From positions 496,001-560,000 of the forward strand of contig NZ_NBBI01000001.1 in the NCBI RefSeq assembly GCF_002197685.1: 64,000 nucleotides of DNA, written 5' to 3'. This DNA is from Sphingomonas dokdonensis. GTDB taxonomy: Bacteria > Pseudomonadota > Alphaproteobacteria > Sphingomonadales > Sphingomonadaceae. The position numbers and the translations under genes were made by a program. Below the pieces are notes generated by a model. It worked only from the letters and a program-made list of their open reading frames with translations, was not told where the DNA came from and searched no databases. Positions 33,733-42,369 of this stretch are shown here, piece after piece (within the stretch, counting starts at the first letter, position 1; every line of letters starts with the position of its first letter).

Positions 33733-34653
33733 TTAGATGCGCCCGAGCTGTACCAGAGTCTCGCGGATTTTCAGCGCGTCCTCCGCCGACACATCACGCA
33801 GCGGCGCGCGGACGTAGCCACCCGGCAGTCCTTGTGCGTTGAGCGCGGCCTTCAGAATCGCGGGTCCGGAGCCAAAGCGGCCGACGAGTTCGGGCGTGTA
33901 CCATTGATCGAGGATCACGCGATCCTGAAGCCCGCAGGCACGCGCGCCATCGATGTCGCCCGCCCATAGTTTGTTGTAGAAATCGGGATGGGTGCGACCG
34001 AGCACCGCACCGGCGCCCATGGTGCCGTCGCCGCCATGCATCCGCAGGAAGGTAAGGCCGTGTTCGTCCATGGTGTGGCCGAACACGCGGACGTCCTCGT
34101 TGAGCGCGTAGAACGTGTCGACGAAGCGGCGCAGGTCGCTGGTCGACTGCTTGACGGCAACGACATTCTCCAGCGCGGCAATGCGCTTCAGCAGATCGAG
34201 CGACAGGTCGATGCCGGTGCCTGGCGGCCAGTTATAGACACAGATTGGCAGCGGCGTGGCGGCGGACAGATCGGCGTAGAAGGCGACGACCTCCTCGCCG
34301 GACGGCTTGTAATAAGGCGGCGGGGTGACGACGATCCCGTCGAAGCCGCTGGCGGCGGCGTGTTCCGCGTGGGCGAGCACCTGGCGCGGCGTGTAAGCGG
34401 TGCAGCCGGCCAGTAGCGGCAGCTTTCCGGCAAGCTGCGCACCCGCTGCGGCGAAGAGTTGCGCGCGTTCAGCGTCGGACAGGCTGGGCCATTCGCCGGT
34501 AGTGCCAGCGATCAACAGGCCATGCATCCCCTCGCCATGCAGCCATTCGAGCAAGCCGCCGAGTGCGGTGAGATCGAGATTGCGTTCGGCATCGAACGGC
34601 GTGGTGATCGCGGGAATATAGCCACGCCAGTCCGCGCGCGATCGCTTGCTCAT
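33733..34653 (-). CDS. DapA-family aldolase/deaminase, likely pyrroline-4-hydroxy-2-carboxylate deaminase
   Basis: 306 residues, TIM barrel of the DapA family. The Schiff-base Lys is in NVVAVKQSTSDL; the Tyr is in PICVYNWPPGTG; the phosphate/carboxylate loop is IAGTTGEWPSLSDAER. Most DapA relatives carry GTTGE followed by a different loop; the deaminase of hydroxyproline catabolism (LhpC) sits next to the same dehydrogenase subunits as here, so this is the preferred reading. It would release ammonia to give 2-oxoglutarate semialdehyde. An epimerase (LhpA) and the semialdehyde dehydrogenase are not in the window. First gene of the operon, divergent from the LysR regulator. Confidence 0.8.
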   Translation of the reverse strand: MSKRSRADWRGYIPAITTPFDAERNLDLTALGGLLEWLHGEGMHGLLIAGTTGEWPSLSDAERAQLFAAAGAQLAGKLPLLAGCTAYTPRQVLAHAEHAAASGFDGIVVTPPPYYKPSGEEVVAFYADLSAATPLPICVYNWPPGTGIDLSLDLLKRIAALENVVAVKQSTSDLRRFVDTFYALNEDVRVFGHTMDEHGLTFLRMHGGDGTMGAGAVLGRTHPDFYNKLWAGDIDGARACGLQDRVILDQWYTPELVGRFGSGPAILKAALNAQGLPGGYVRAPLRDVSAEDALKIRETLVQLGRI

Positions 34654-34741
34654 GTGTTCATTTCCCCCGCAGGCATCGGCCCTGTTTCTAGCCGTAACGG
34701 CGAAGTGATTGGCGCAACAGGGGCAACGAAGTACGAATCAT

Positions 34742-34758
34742 GTTGCGATCTGCGCAAC
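34742..34758. promoter_or_regulatory. LysR-type operator, copy 1 (GTTGCG-N5-CGCAAC)
   Basis: Perfect 6-base arms with spacer ATCTG, which fits the T-N11-A rule of LysR boxes. It lies 48 bases before the LysR start and 89 bases before the divergent DapA-family gene. A second half-site (CGCAAC at 34713-34718) lies about four helical turns away. Identical arms occur at 39389 and 42201. Confidence 0.75.
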
Positions 34759-34805
34759 TTATGTCAGTCTTCAATCTGTCACATCACATCACCGGGGGGT
34801 GCATC

Positions 34806-35702
34806 ATGTGGGACAGCGCACTGCATTATTTCTACGAGGCCGCGAATCTCGGATCGATGCGGCTGGCCAGCGACAAGATCGGTGTCGCGGTGTCGTCGAT
34901 CAGTCGGCAAATTGCGCAGCTAGAATATGAGCTTGGCATCCCGCTGATCGAACGCGGGCGCCGCTCCATCCGGCTCACCGAGGCGGGGCAGCTCGCCTAC
35001 GAATATCATAAGAACCAGATCGCCGGGCGCGAAGGACTGCTGAACCAGATTCAGGAGCTGCGCGAGGTGAAGACGGGGCGGATCGACCTGGCGATCGGGG
35101 AGGGCTTCTTTGGCCCGCCCTTCACCGCAATGATCGAGGCGTTTCAGGCCAAGAACCCTGGCATCGCCGTCTCCGTCACGAGCTGCCCCAGTGCCGAGAT
35201 CATCCGTATGGTGATCGAGGACGAGGCGCATATCGGCATGATCCTGTCGACCACCAGCGAGCCCAAGATCCGCACGCGGGCAGCAGTTGCGCAGCCATTG
35301 CTGGTGCTGTGCGCGCCCGATCACCCGGCCGCAGCGATGGAAGCACTGACGGTGGCGCAACTCGCAACATTCGAGTTGTGCCTGCCGCCGGGCGGCTTTC
35401 GCATCCGCGGGACGCTGAACGATGCGCAGAAGCGCGCGCAGGTGTGCCTGGAGCCGCGGCTGGTGACGACATCGATCGCGATGATGCGCGAGATGGCCAA
35501 GGGCGGCCGCGCCGTTACGGTGCTGCCGCGCATCTCCGCCATCGCCGAGCTGGAAGAAGGCTCGCTGGTGGCGCGGCCGCTGATCGACGATGCGATCGAG
35601 CATAGCACCGTGAGCCTGATTCATCGACTGGGGCGGCAGTTGGACGGCGCACCGGCGCGGTTGCTGGCGGTGATCGAAGCGAAGCTGAAAAGCTGGAGTT
35701 GA
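34806..35702 (+). CDS. LysR-family transcriptional regulator of the imino-acid/peptide island
   Basis: 298 residues. N-terminal HTH: ALHYFYEAANLGSMRLASDKIGVAVSSISRQIAQLEYELGIPLIERGRRSIRLTEAG, about residues 4-60, then a two-lobed effector domain. The start is ATG 34806 behind GGGGGGTGC; the longer frame upstream runs through the operator region. It is divergent from the hydroxyproline-type operon and has a perfect inverted repeat in between, the normal arrangement for self-regulated LysR genes. Copies of the same repeat upstream of two peptidase loci suggest it also controls them. Inducer unknown; an imino acid is a reasonable guess. Confidence 0.92.
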   Translation: MWDSALHYFYEAANLGSMRLASDKIGVAVSSISRQIAQLEYELGIPLIERGRRSIRLTEAGQLAYEYHKNQIAGREGLLNQIQELREVKTGRIDLAIGEGFFGPPFTAMIEAFQAKNPGIAVSVTSCPSAEIIRMVIEDEAHIGMILSTTSEPKIRTRAAVAQPLLVLCAPDHPAAAMEALTVAQLATFELCLPPGGFRIRGTLNDAQKRAQVCLEPRLVTTSIAMMREMAKGGRAVTVLPRISAIAELEEGSLVARPLIDDAIEHSTVSLIHRLGRQLDGAPARLLAVIEAKLKSWS

Positions 35703-35766
35703 GGGGAAGGGCGGGGGAACTCGCCCGCCTGCCGTACGTGCGTCGAAAGCTCGGCAAGGCTGGAAT

Positions 35767-37221
35767 CTAGGCCGTTGCCACGACCTTGGCTTGCCGTATG
35801 GGCAGCACGAGGCACACCACCACCAGCACGCTCGCGTTGACCGCCATGGCGATCAGGCCGACTTCCCATCCGGGCAGCAGCGTTTTCCATAGCGCCTGGG
35901 CTTGAGGAAGTAGCAGCGCGAAATATCCGGCAACGATTCCGAGGAACACGCCACGGGCATGCGCACGGGGCCACAGGAAGGCGGCGTAGACGCCCGGTGC
36001 CAGCATGCCGATCGCAGCATAAGCGGAGAGGCCGATCTCGACGAGGGACTTGGAGCCGCCCAGCGTCAGGTACACTGCCGCCACCGCAAAGCCGATCATC
36101 GAAAGCCGCGAGGCGAGCAGGGTCGTGCGATCCGACAGGCCCGGCCGAAGCGGCAGGAGCACGTTGCGGCTGAAGATCGACCCGGCGGTGAGCAGCAGTA
36201 CCGATCCCGGCACCAGCGCCAGCAGGCAGGCTGTGCCGGCGAAGATACCGACGGCCCACGCCGGATAACGGTCGGCGACGAACTGCAGCAGCACCGCATT
36301 GGTGTCTCCCCCGGCTGGCTGCGTCCCGGCGAGCAGCGCGGCGAACCCAAGGAGGATGATGAAGAAGTAGGAGAGCGAATAGATCGGCTGCCAGATCGCG
36401 TTGCGGCGGATCGTCGCCTCGCTGCCGGCGGAGAAGCACAATTGGAACAGATGCGGCAGGATCCAGTTGCCGAGCGCGACATTCAGCGCGGAGGTCATGA
36501 GCCAGATCTGTCCGAGCCCGGCGCTAGGTTGCAGCCCAGGCAGCTTGCCGATCCCCGGATAACTGTCCTGCGCAAGGCGATAGACATCGAGCATCGACGC
36601 GGCGCCGACCTTGCCAGCAACGGTCGCGCACAGGCCGATCACGATCAGGACCATCAGCACGTCCTTCACCCCGGCGGCAAAGGCGGCCGATCGCAAGCCG
36701 GCGAAGAACACGAAGCCGAGCATGAAGATCGCGGCGATGATTGCCGATACGGCAGGCGAGACCTCCGGTCCGAGCGTCAGCCGAACGATGAGGCTGAGCG
36801 CGACGATCTGGATCTGCACATAGACGATCAGCGCGGCGATGCCGGCAAGACCGACCACCACCCCGAGCCAAGTCGCGCGGTAATGCGCGGCGAAAAAGTC
36901 GGCCTGCGTAACCAGGTTGTGGCGGCGACCGGCGTTCCAGATCAGCGGCATCAGCCAATAACCGATCGTTGCCGACAGCGAAACGGAGGTGAGCGCCAGA
37001 TAAGCGGGTGCGCCGTATGCCCAGGCGAACCCAGAGATGCCGAGGACTGCGAAGGTGGTGTAGATCTCACCAGCGTTGAGGAACCAGAAAATCAGCACGC
37101 CGAACTTGCGCCCGCCAACCGCCCAGTCGGCAAGCGTGCGTGCTTTCGCCTGCCGGCGTGCCGAGAGCAGCGCCCCCGCCATGGTGCCAAGTACAATCGC
37201 CAGGGTGAGAACCAGGATCAT
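35767..37221 (-). CDS. sodium:solute symporter (SSS family)
   Basis: 484 residues with about 13 membrane segments. Regions typical of the SSS family include FWFLNAGEIYTTFAVLGISGFAWAYG, VTQADFFAAHYR (the ...xDFFxxRyxs loop) and GLRSAAFAAGVKDVLM. It imports a small organic solute with sodium; close relatives carry proline, pantothenate or acids. The start is ATG 37221, which overlaps the DUF3311 gene by 4 bases (ATGA), and the peptidase gene is coupled upstream in the same way. It likely takes up dipeptides or amino acids released by the peptidase. Confidence 0.9.
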   Translation of the reverse strand: MILVLTLAIVLGTMAGALLSARRQAKARTLADWAVGGRKFGVLIFWFLNAGEIYTTFAVLGISGFAWAYGAPAYLALTSVSLSATIGYWLMPLIWNAGRRHNLVTQADFFAAHYRATWLGVVVGLAGIAALIVYVQIQIVALSLIVRLTLGPEVSPAVSAIIAAIFMLGFVFFAGLRSAAFAAGVKDVLMVLIVIGLCATVAGKVGAASMLDVYRLAQDSYPGIGKLPGLQPSAGLGQIWLMTSALNVALGNWILPHLFQLCFSAGSEATIRRNAIWQPIYSLSYFFIILLGFAALLAGTQPAGGDTNAVLLQFVADRYPAWAVGIFAGTACLLALVPGSVLLLTAGSIFSRNVLLPLRPGLSDRTTLLASRLSMIGFAVAAVYLTLGGSKSLVEIGLSAYAAIGMLAPGVYAAFLWPRAHARGVFLGIVAGYFALLLPQAQALWKTLLPGWEVGLIAMAVNASVLVVVCLVLPIRQAKVVATA

Positions 37222-37430
37222 GCCGGATCGTTCGCGAATTCGGGATTTCTGCGGTCGATCGAGAAAACGACGGCGATGACGATCGAGGTCACCACGATGC
37301 CGGCCATCTGCCAGACCATCGGGAAGGGCAGCGAGAACGGGCGCCACGCGATGTCGTTGACGAGCGGGATGCAGCCGACCTGCCAGAGGAAGGGAATCAG
37401 CAACAACCGGCGGTGCGGGCGCCGCTTCAT
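37218..37430 (-). CDS. DUF3311 small membrane protein, SSS partner
   Basis: 70 residues with two hydrophobic helices (LLLIPFLWQVGCIPLVN and FPMVWQMAGIVVTSIVIAVVFS). DUF3311 proteins occur directly upstream of SSS-family symporters and are probably small subunits. Both ends overlap neighbours by 4 bases (ATGA): the peptidase gene at 37427 and the symporter gene at 37221, so three genes are translationally coupled. Confidence 0.87.
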   Translation of the reverse strand: MKRRPHRRLLLIPFLWQVGCIPLVNDIAWRPFSLPFPMVWQMAGIVVTSIVIAVVFSIDRRNPEFANDPA

Positions 37431-39226
37431 GCCGGGCCTCCACCCGCGGCGATCCAGCCGCGAATCTTGGCGTCGAGCACGTCCATCGGAAGCGCGCCGG
37501 TGTTCAGCGCCTGCCGGTGATAGTCGCGCACGTCGAACTTGCGGCCGAGTTCCTTCCCGGCTGTTTCGCGCAGCTCGCGAAACTTCAGCTCGCCGATCTT
37601 GTAGGCACAGGCCTGTCCCGGATAGGCGATGTAGCGATCGATCTCGACCGCAACGTCGCGCGGCGCCATCGAGGTATTGTCGAGCATATAATCGACTGCC
37701 TGCTGGCGGCCCCAGCCCTTGGCGTGAATGCCGGTATCGACCACCAGCCGCACCGCGCGCAGCATCTCCATGTCGAGATGGCCGAACAACTGCATCGGAT
37801 CGCCGAACATCCCGAGCTCCGGCCCGAGCGATTCGGCATACAGACCCCAGCCTTCGGTATAAGCGGTAACTTCACCGTGGCGCAGCAGCGGCGGCAACGC
37901 CGCGTCTTCCAGCGCGAGCGTCAGCTGGAAATGGTGGCCGGGAATGCCTTCGTGCAGCGTCAGCGTTTCCAGCGTGGGGATCGGGCGCGTGTTGAGCATC
38001 GACATGTTGAAGTACAGCACGCCGGGGCTGACGCCGTCCGGAGGGCCGGGACGGTAATAGCCGGTGCCGCGCTGGTCGCCGAGCGCGGGCAGCGGGCGGA
38101 CCTCGAAGGGTGCTTTTGGGCGATCGTGGAACAGCCGCGGGATGGCGGGCCAAATTTTTGCTTCAATGGCCTTGAAGCGGGCGAGCAGTTCTTCCGGAGT
38201 CTTGTAGTAATATTTCGGGTCGGTGCGAACGTGCTCGAAGAAGGCTTTCAAATCGCCGAAAAAGCCAACCTGTTTGCGCACCTTTTCCATGTCACCACGG
38301 ATGCGCGCAACCTCGGACCGGCCGAGCCGGTGAATGTCGTCGGCGCTGCGTTTCGTCGTCGTGTGGCGCTGCAACTCCCACGCGTAAAGTCGGGGGCCGT
38401 CCTTCATCGCGCCGCGACCCGGCGCCGTCAGGGCACGCGGCAGGTACGTCTCCCGAAGGTAGCTGCCCCAGGCGCGGTAAGCAGGATAGACCCGGCCTTC
38501 GACCGCCTCGCGGAACGCCGCAGTGATGCGGGTGCGCTCGGCGGCGGGGATCGTGGTGGGCATGCGGGTGATGCCGGTCCAGAAGGCGCTTTGTTCGATC
38601 GGCAAGGCGAGCATCGCATCGACCTGCGCCAGCACGTTGTTAACGATGACCTTTGGCTGGATGTATCCGGCCGCCAATCCCTGTTGGAGGCGCAAGACGG
38701 CACTCTTCATGTATCCGGTGAAGCCGTCAAAGCGCTTCAGCGTATCTTGGTAATCGGCGACGTTCTCGTATTTGGCGCCAGAGAGAAAGTCCGGAAACTC
38801 GACCTGCAGCCCGAACGACGGGTTGAGCGGTGCCATGCGCTGGACGGCAAACAGCCCGGCGTTGAGCAGGTCCAGCATCTGCTGCGTTTTGTACGCAAAA
38901 ACGTCATAGGCGATGCGATCGACGGGGCCGAGGCTTGTCCGATCGATCGTGGCGAGATCGACCGCGTCGCGCTGCTTGTCGGCGCGCAGCCGCGCTTCAT
39001 AGACGTCGCTGAGCGGGTCGAGGAACAGGGGTGCGCCCTTGTTTCCGCTCCGGTCGGCGCTGAGCGGGTCCAGCGCGGCGTCGGCAGCAGCGCTGCGCTC
39101 CAGCAAGGCGCGGAGGCGGGCGCCATCGTTACCCTGAGCCAGACCGCGCAGCGGTGCCAAGGCGGTGGCGCACGCCAGCAACCCAAGGGTCTTGCGACGC
39201 GTGAATAGGCGTGGTTCGTTCGGCAA
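37427..39226 (-). CDS. DUF885-family metallopeptidase with Tat leader (copy 1)
   Basis: 599 residues. The leader has a twin arginine (FTRRKTLGLLACATALAPL), so it should be exported folded. The zinc motif is TLHEGIPGHHFQ around residue 424, followed by YTEGWGLYAE, both DUF885 signatures; these are mostly uncharacterised periplasmic carboxypeptidase-like proteins. It lies upstream of DUF3311 and the symporter in an overlapping transcript, so it may release what the symporter carries. A perfect GTTGCG-N5-CGCAAC operator (39389-39405) lies 163 bases upstream, shared with the divergent amidohydrolase. Confidence 0.85.
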   Translation of the reverse strand: MPNEPRLFTRRKTLGLLACATALAPLRGLAQGNDGARLRALLERSAAADAALDPLSADRSGNKGAPLFLDPLSDVYEARLRADKQRDAVDLATIDRTSLGPVDRIAYDVFAYKTQQMLDLLNAGLFAVQRMAPLNPSFGLQVEFPDFLSGAKYENVADYQDTLKRFDGFTGYMKSAVLRLQQGLAAGYIQPKVIVNNVLAQVDAMLALPIEQSAFWTGITRMPTTIPAAERTRITAAFREAVEGRVYPAYRAWGSYLRETYLPRALTAPGRGAMKDGPRLYAWELQRHTTTKRSADDIHRLGRSEVARIRGDMEKVRKQVGFFGDLKAFFEHVRTDPKYYYKTPEELLARFKAIEAKIWPAIPRLFHDRPKAPFEVRPLPALGDQRGTGYYRPGPPDGVSPGVLYFNMSMLNTRPIPTLETLTLHEGIPGHHFQLTLALEDAALPPLLRHGEVTAYTEGWGLYAESLGPELGMFGDPMQLFGHLDMEMLRAVRLVVDTGIHAKGWGRQQAVDYMLDNTSMAPRDVAVEIDRYIAYPGQACAYKIGELKFRELRETAGKELGRKFDVRDYHRQALNTGALPMDVLDAKIRGWIAAGGGPA

Positions 39227-39388
39227 TGTGCGGCCCCCCTTTTTGCCTCACCAATCGTGTCGTCTCCGCGCGGGAAAGCAACCTTGCTGCGCCGAGTTGA
39301 TCGCCTCGCACCTGCAGCGGCTAAGTTACTCTGATTGCACGCTTTGCGTAATGCAGCATTGCTTTAGATCGAAGGAAATTGGCCTTGC

Positions 39389-39405
39389 GTTGCGTTTGGC
39401 GCAAC
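39389..39405. promoter_or_regulatory. LysR-type operator, copy 2
   Basis: GTTGCG-TTTGG-CGCAAC, with arms identical to copy 1 and 3. It lies in the 253-base divergent gap (39227-39479), 75 bases before the amidohydrolase start. An overlapping GGCAA...TTGCC repeat follows near 39413-39431. Confidence 0.75.
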
Positions 39406-39479
39406 CATTCGGGGCAAGTTTGCGCATTGCCTTAGCCGGCGAATGCCGCAGTCTTCGCGTGTCTTCAGGGAGAGACCAA

Positions 39480-40769
39480 ATGAAGCTCTGGCGCACCGTG
39501 CTCGCCGCATTGACGGTCGTTTGCGCAACGGCGGCTGTTGCGCAGGAGGGCGCACCCGTGACCGCGCTGGTTGGCGGCACAGTGGTGGACGTGGACACCG
39601 GCCGCTCAACGCCGAACGCCATCATCCTGGTGCAAGGCGAGCGGATCCTGAGTGTGGGGCCGGCGGCCTCGTTGCCGTTGCCCTATGGCGCGAAGGTGGT
39701 GCCGATGACGGGCAAGTGGCTGATCCCCGGCCTCATGAACATGCATGTGCATTTCGGGCTGAAGCTGCCGGGCGCCGAGGGCAACGCGCTGGTCGACGAG
39801 ACCGATGGCGAGGAAGCGCTGCGCATGGCGGACAATGCGCGCCGCAGTTTGCTGGCGGGCGTCACCACGGTACGGCTGACCGCGGAGGATCACGGCCTCG
39901 ACTTCATGTTGAAGCGCGCGATCGAGAAGGGGCAGGCGGTGGGGCCGCGGATCGAATCGGCAGGCGAGTTGATCGTGCCGACCGGCGGACACGGTTCGCT
40001 GGAGGCGGACGGACCGGCGGCGTTCAGCAAGGTGGCGCGCGAGCAGATCAAGCGGGGTGCCAGCTGGATCAAAATAGCCGTTTCTGGCGGCATCTCGGAT
40101 ACGCACGGGAGCATTTCGGCCGCGCCCATGACCGATGCGGAACTGTCCACGATCATCGAGGTGGCGCACCGCAACGGCGTGAAGGTGACGGCGCATAACG
40201 GATCGTCCGAGGCGGCGTTGCAGGCGCTGAAGTTCGGGATCGATTGTTTCGAGCATGGCTACCACTTCAACGACGACGTGCTGGCCAAAATGAAGGCGCA
40301 GGGCGTGTGGCTGGTGCCGACGATGGTGGTCAGCCAGCCGGGCGCCTACGAGTTCTACCGCAAGATCGGCTCACCGCCCTGGTACCTCGAGCGGGTCGCC
40401 TCGACCGGCAAGGATCATTGGGCGATGCTGCAAAAGGCGATCAAGATGGGAATCAACGTGGCGCTGGGCACCGACCAGTTCCCGTTCGAGCCCAATGACG
40501 GCACCACTGCAACGGTGGCGGAAGCGGAGCTGTATCAGAAGGCGGGCATGACGCCGCTCGCCGCCTTGCAAGCCGCGACGATCCGGCCGGCCAAGATGCT
40601 GGGGCTTGACGATCAGGTCGGCCGGATCGTGGCGGGGCAATATGCCGACATCGTTGCGGTCGATGCCGATCCCACAAAGGATATCTCGGCGCTGCGCACG
40701 CTCGATTTCGTGATGAAGGGCGGCGCGATCTACCGCGACGACGATCATCCCGAGCTGATCGCGCGCTGA
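39480..40769 (+). CDS. exported amidohydrolase (imidazolonepropionase/Xaa-Pro dipeptidase-like)
   Basis: 429 residues with a Sec signal peptide (MKLWRTVLAALTVVCATAAVAQ). Metal residues of the amidohydrolase superfamily: HxH in MNMHVHFG, a Lys in GASWIKIAVSGG, His in VTAHNGSSE and CFEHGYHF, and Asp in ALGTDQFP. Members annotated imidazolonepropionase-like in this position are often dipeptidases of the Xaa-Pro or Xaa-Lys/Arg type. Periplasmic, and in a peptidase island, so dipeptidase activity is favoured. ATG 39480 follows GGGAGAGAC. It is divergent from the DUF885 gene and shares operator copy 2. Confidence 0.85.
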   Translation: MKLWRTVLAALTVVCATAAVAQEGAPVTALVGGTVVDVDTGRSTPNAIILVQGERILSVGPAASLPLPYGAKVVPMTGKWLIPGLMNMHVHFGLKLPGAEGNALVDETDGEEALRMADNARRSLLAGVTTVRLTAEDHGLDFMLKRAIEKGQAVGPRIESAGELIVPTGGHGSLEADGPAAFSKVAREQIKRGASWIKIAVSGGISDTHGSISAAPMTDAELSTIIEVAHRNGVKVTAHNGSSEAALQALKFGIDCFEHGYHFNDDVLAKMKAQGVWLVPTMVVSQPGAYEFYRKIGSPPWYLERVASTGKDHWAMLQKAIKMGINVALGTDQFPFEPNDGTTATVAEAELYQKAGMTPLAALQAATIRPAKMLGLDDQVGRIVAGQYADIVAVDADPTKDISALRTLDFVMKGGAIYRDDDHPELIAR

Positions 40770-40842
40770 CCGAAGCTCACAATCGTGTGAACACGGGTGC
40801 GACGATGTGGCAATCGTGGAGTCTGGTGCGCAATTCAGGGAG

Positions 40843-42162
40843 ATGATGGTGCCGCGACCCGTTCTTGCTGTTGTTCTTGCGCTGACCAGTGCGCTTGCCG
40901 TTCCCGCGACCGCGCAGGAGGCCAAACGGCGGTGGGATGAATTGTGCCAGTTGCGCAAAGACAAGCTGGATATTGTCCTGCCCCAAGCCATGCGCGAGAA
41001 CGGGATCGATATGTGGATCGTTGCCGGGCGCGAAGGCCATAACGATCCAAACGCCATGCTGCTGGGTGACGGCTATATCGGCGATGTCGGTTATTACGTC
41101 TTCACCGATCGGGGTGGTGGCCGGATCGAGCGGGCGGCGTTCGGCATCGGCGGCGCCGCATTCGATCAATGCCCGCTCTACGATCTTCGTCCCGCGCCTT
41201 CCGAGATGGCCGCCTTCGTCCAGACGCGGCAGCCGAATAAGATCGGCATCAACGTGGCCTCGGAAATCGGCAGCGCGGATGGTCTCAGCCATTCGCTGTA
41301 CGAGAAGTTGCGCGAGACGCTCGGGCCGGCGCTGTCGGCGCGCATGGTCTCGGCGGAGAAGCTCGTGTCCGATTTTCGCGGGCGACACACCGCGCTCGGC
41401 GTCGCGGCCTTTGCCAAGGCAGGCGAATATTCGCGCACCATCGTCGAGCGTGCGCTATCCAACGAGGTAATCCGGCCGGGCCATACGACCACCGGCGACG
41501 TTGCCTGGTGGATGATGGAACAGCTGCACAAGGAAGGGCTGGGCAACAGCTTCGGTCTGCCAAGCATCTATATTCTGGGGCCGGGGCCTCGCGGGCCGGT
41601 ATCGGGCGATCACGTGATCCAGCCGGGCGATCTGATCACGGTCGACTGGGGCGTGAATTACCTGACGGCTTACACCGACATGAAGCGCATGGCCTATGTG
41701 CTGAAGCCGGGCGAGAACGCGCCGCCGGCGGGCGTACAACGCGCGTACGACAAGGGGCAGCTGATCCGGGGCATGATCCTCGATCAGATCCGCCCTGGCG
41801 TGACAGCGGGCGACGCGCTTGCCGCGGTGAACCGCAAGGTGGCGGCGACGCCGGGCTTCGTCCTTGGCAAATACGATGATCCCAGCGCCGATCCAAAGAT
41901 GACCGATGTGGTGATCGGCAGCCATTCGGTGGGTGATCTGGGCCACGGATCGGGGCCGTCGATGGCCGACTTCAATCCGGTGCGGATGACCTACACGCTG
42001 CGTCCCGGCAATCTGCTGTCGGTCGAGCTGTTCGTCTATACCGTGGTGCCCGAATGGGGGACCCGCAAGATCAAGATCCCGCTGGAGGACAATGGCGTGG
42101 TGACGGACAGCGGGCTGCAATGGGCCTATCCGCCCAACAGCCGCATCCTGCTGGTGAAGTAG
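40843..42162 (+). CDS. exported M24-family metallopeptidase (prolidase-like)
   Basis: About 439 residues with a signal peptide (PVLAVVLALTSALAVPATAQ). The pita-bread metal ligands can be followed: Asp in ITVDWGVN, Asp in YTDMKRM, His in SVGDLGHGSG, Glu in LLSVELFVY and Glu in PLEDNGVV. M24 enzymes include Xaa-Pro dipeptidases and methionine aminopeptidases. Its export and island context suggest it cleaves proline- or hydroxyproline-containing peptides; that is inference. ATG 40843 and 40846 are both possible, since AGGGAG lies just upstream. It follows the amidohydrolase by about 75 bases and may share its transcript. Confidence 0.87.
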   Translation: MMVPRPVLAVVLALTSALAVPATAQEAKRRWDELCQLRKDKLDIVLPQAMRENGIDMWIVAGREGHNDPNAMLLGDGYIGDVGYYVFTDRGGGRIERAAFGIGGAAFDQCPLYDLRPAPSEMAAFVQTRQPNKIGINVASEIGSADGLSHSLYEKLRETLGPALSARMVSAEKLVSDFRGRHTALGVAAFAKAGEYSRTIVERALSNEVIRPGHTTTGDVAWWMMEQLHKEGLGNSFGLPSIYILGPGPRGPVSGDHVIQPGDLITVDWGVNYLTAYTDMKRMAYVLKPGENAPPAGVQRAYDKGQLIRGMILDQIRPGVTAGDALAAVNRKVAATPGFVLGKYDDPSADPKMTDVVIGSHSVGDLGHGSGPSMADFNPVRMTYTLRPGNLLSVELFVYTVVPEWGTRKIKIPLEDNGVVTDSGLQWAYPPNSRILLVK

Positions 42163-42200
42163 CGGTCTGGCGTTGTGCTGCCGAATACCGGCGAAGGTCG

Positions 42201-42217
42201 GTTGCGTCGTGCGCAAC
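42201..42217. promoter_or_regulatory. LysR-type operator, copy 3
   Basis: GTTGCG-TCGTG-CGCAAC, third exact copy of the arms, 153 bases before the second DUF885 gene in a 207-base gap (42163-42369). It is adjacent to a second inverted repeat at 42220-42236. Confidence 0.75.
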
Positions 42218-42219
42218 GA

Positions 42220-42236
42220 ACATCGTTTTTCGATGT
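42220..42236. repeat. inverted repeat ACATCG-TTTTT-CGATGT
   Basis: Same geometry as the LysR operator (6-base arms, 5-base spacer), with its centre about 19 bases from the centre of copy 3. Possible site of a second protein, or a small hairpin; the following CGTTGTC argues against an intrinsic terminator. Confidence 0.4.
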
Positions 42237-42369
42237 CGTTGTCACAACTGCGCCAGTGACCGACACTCGGCATCCTCGCCGAAAGGCGGAGCGATCTGGC
42301 AGGAGCAATATCGCGATTGCGTGCGCCTGCTGGCCGGCTCAAGGCTGAACCTGACGAAGCAAGAAGTGG

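Noticed and set aside
35710..35729. GGCGGG/CCCGCC hairpin as terminator after the LysR gene
   Set aside because: Only six G/C pairs and no U-run; too weak to call in GC-rich DNA.
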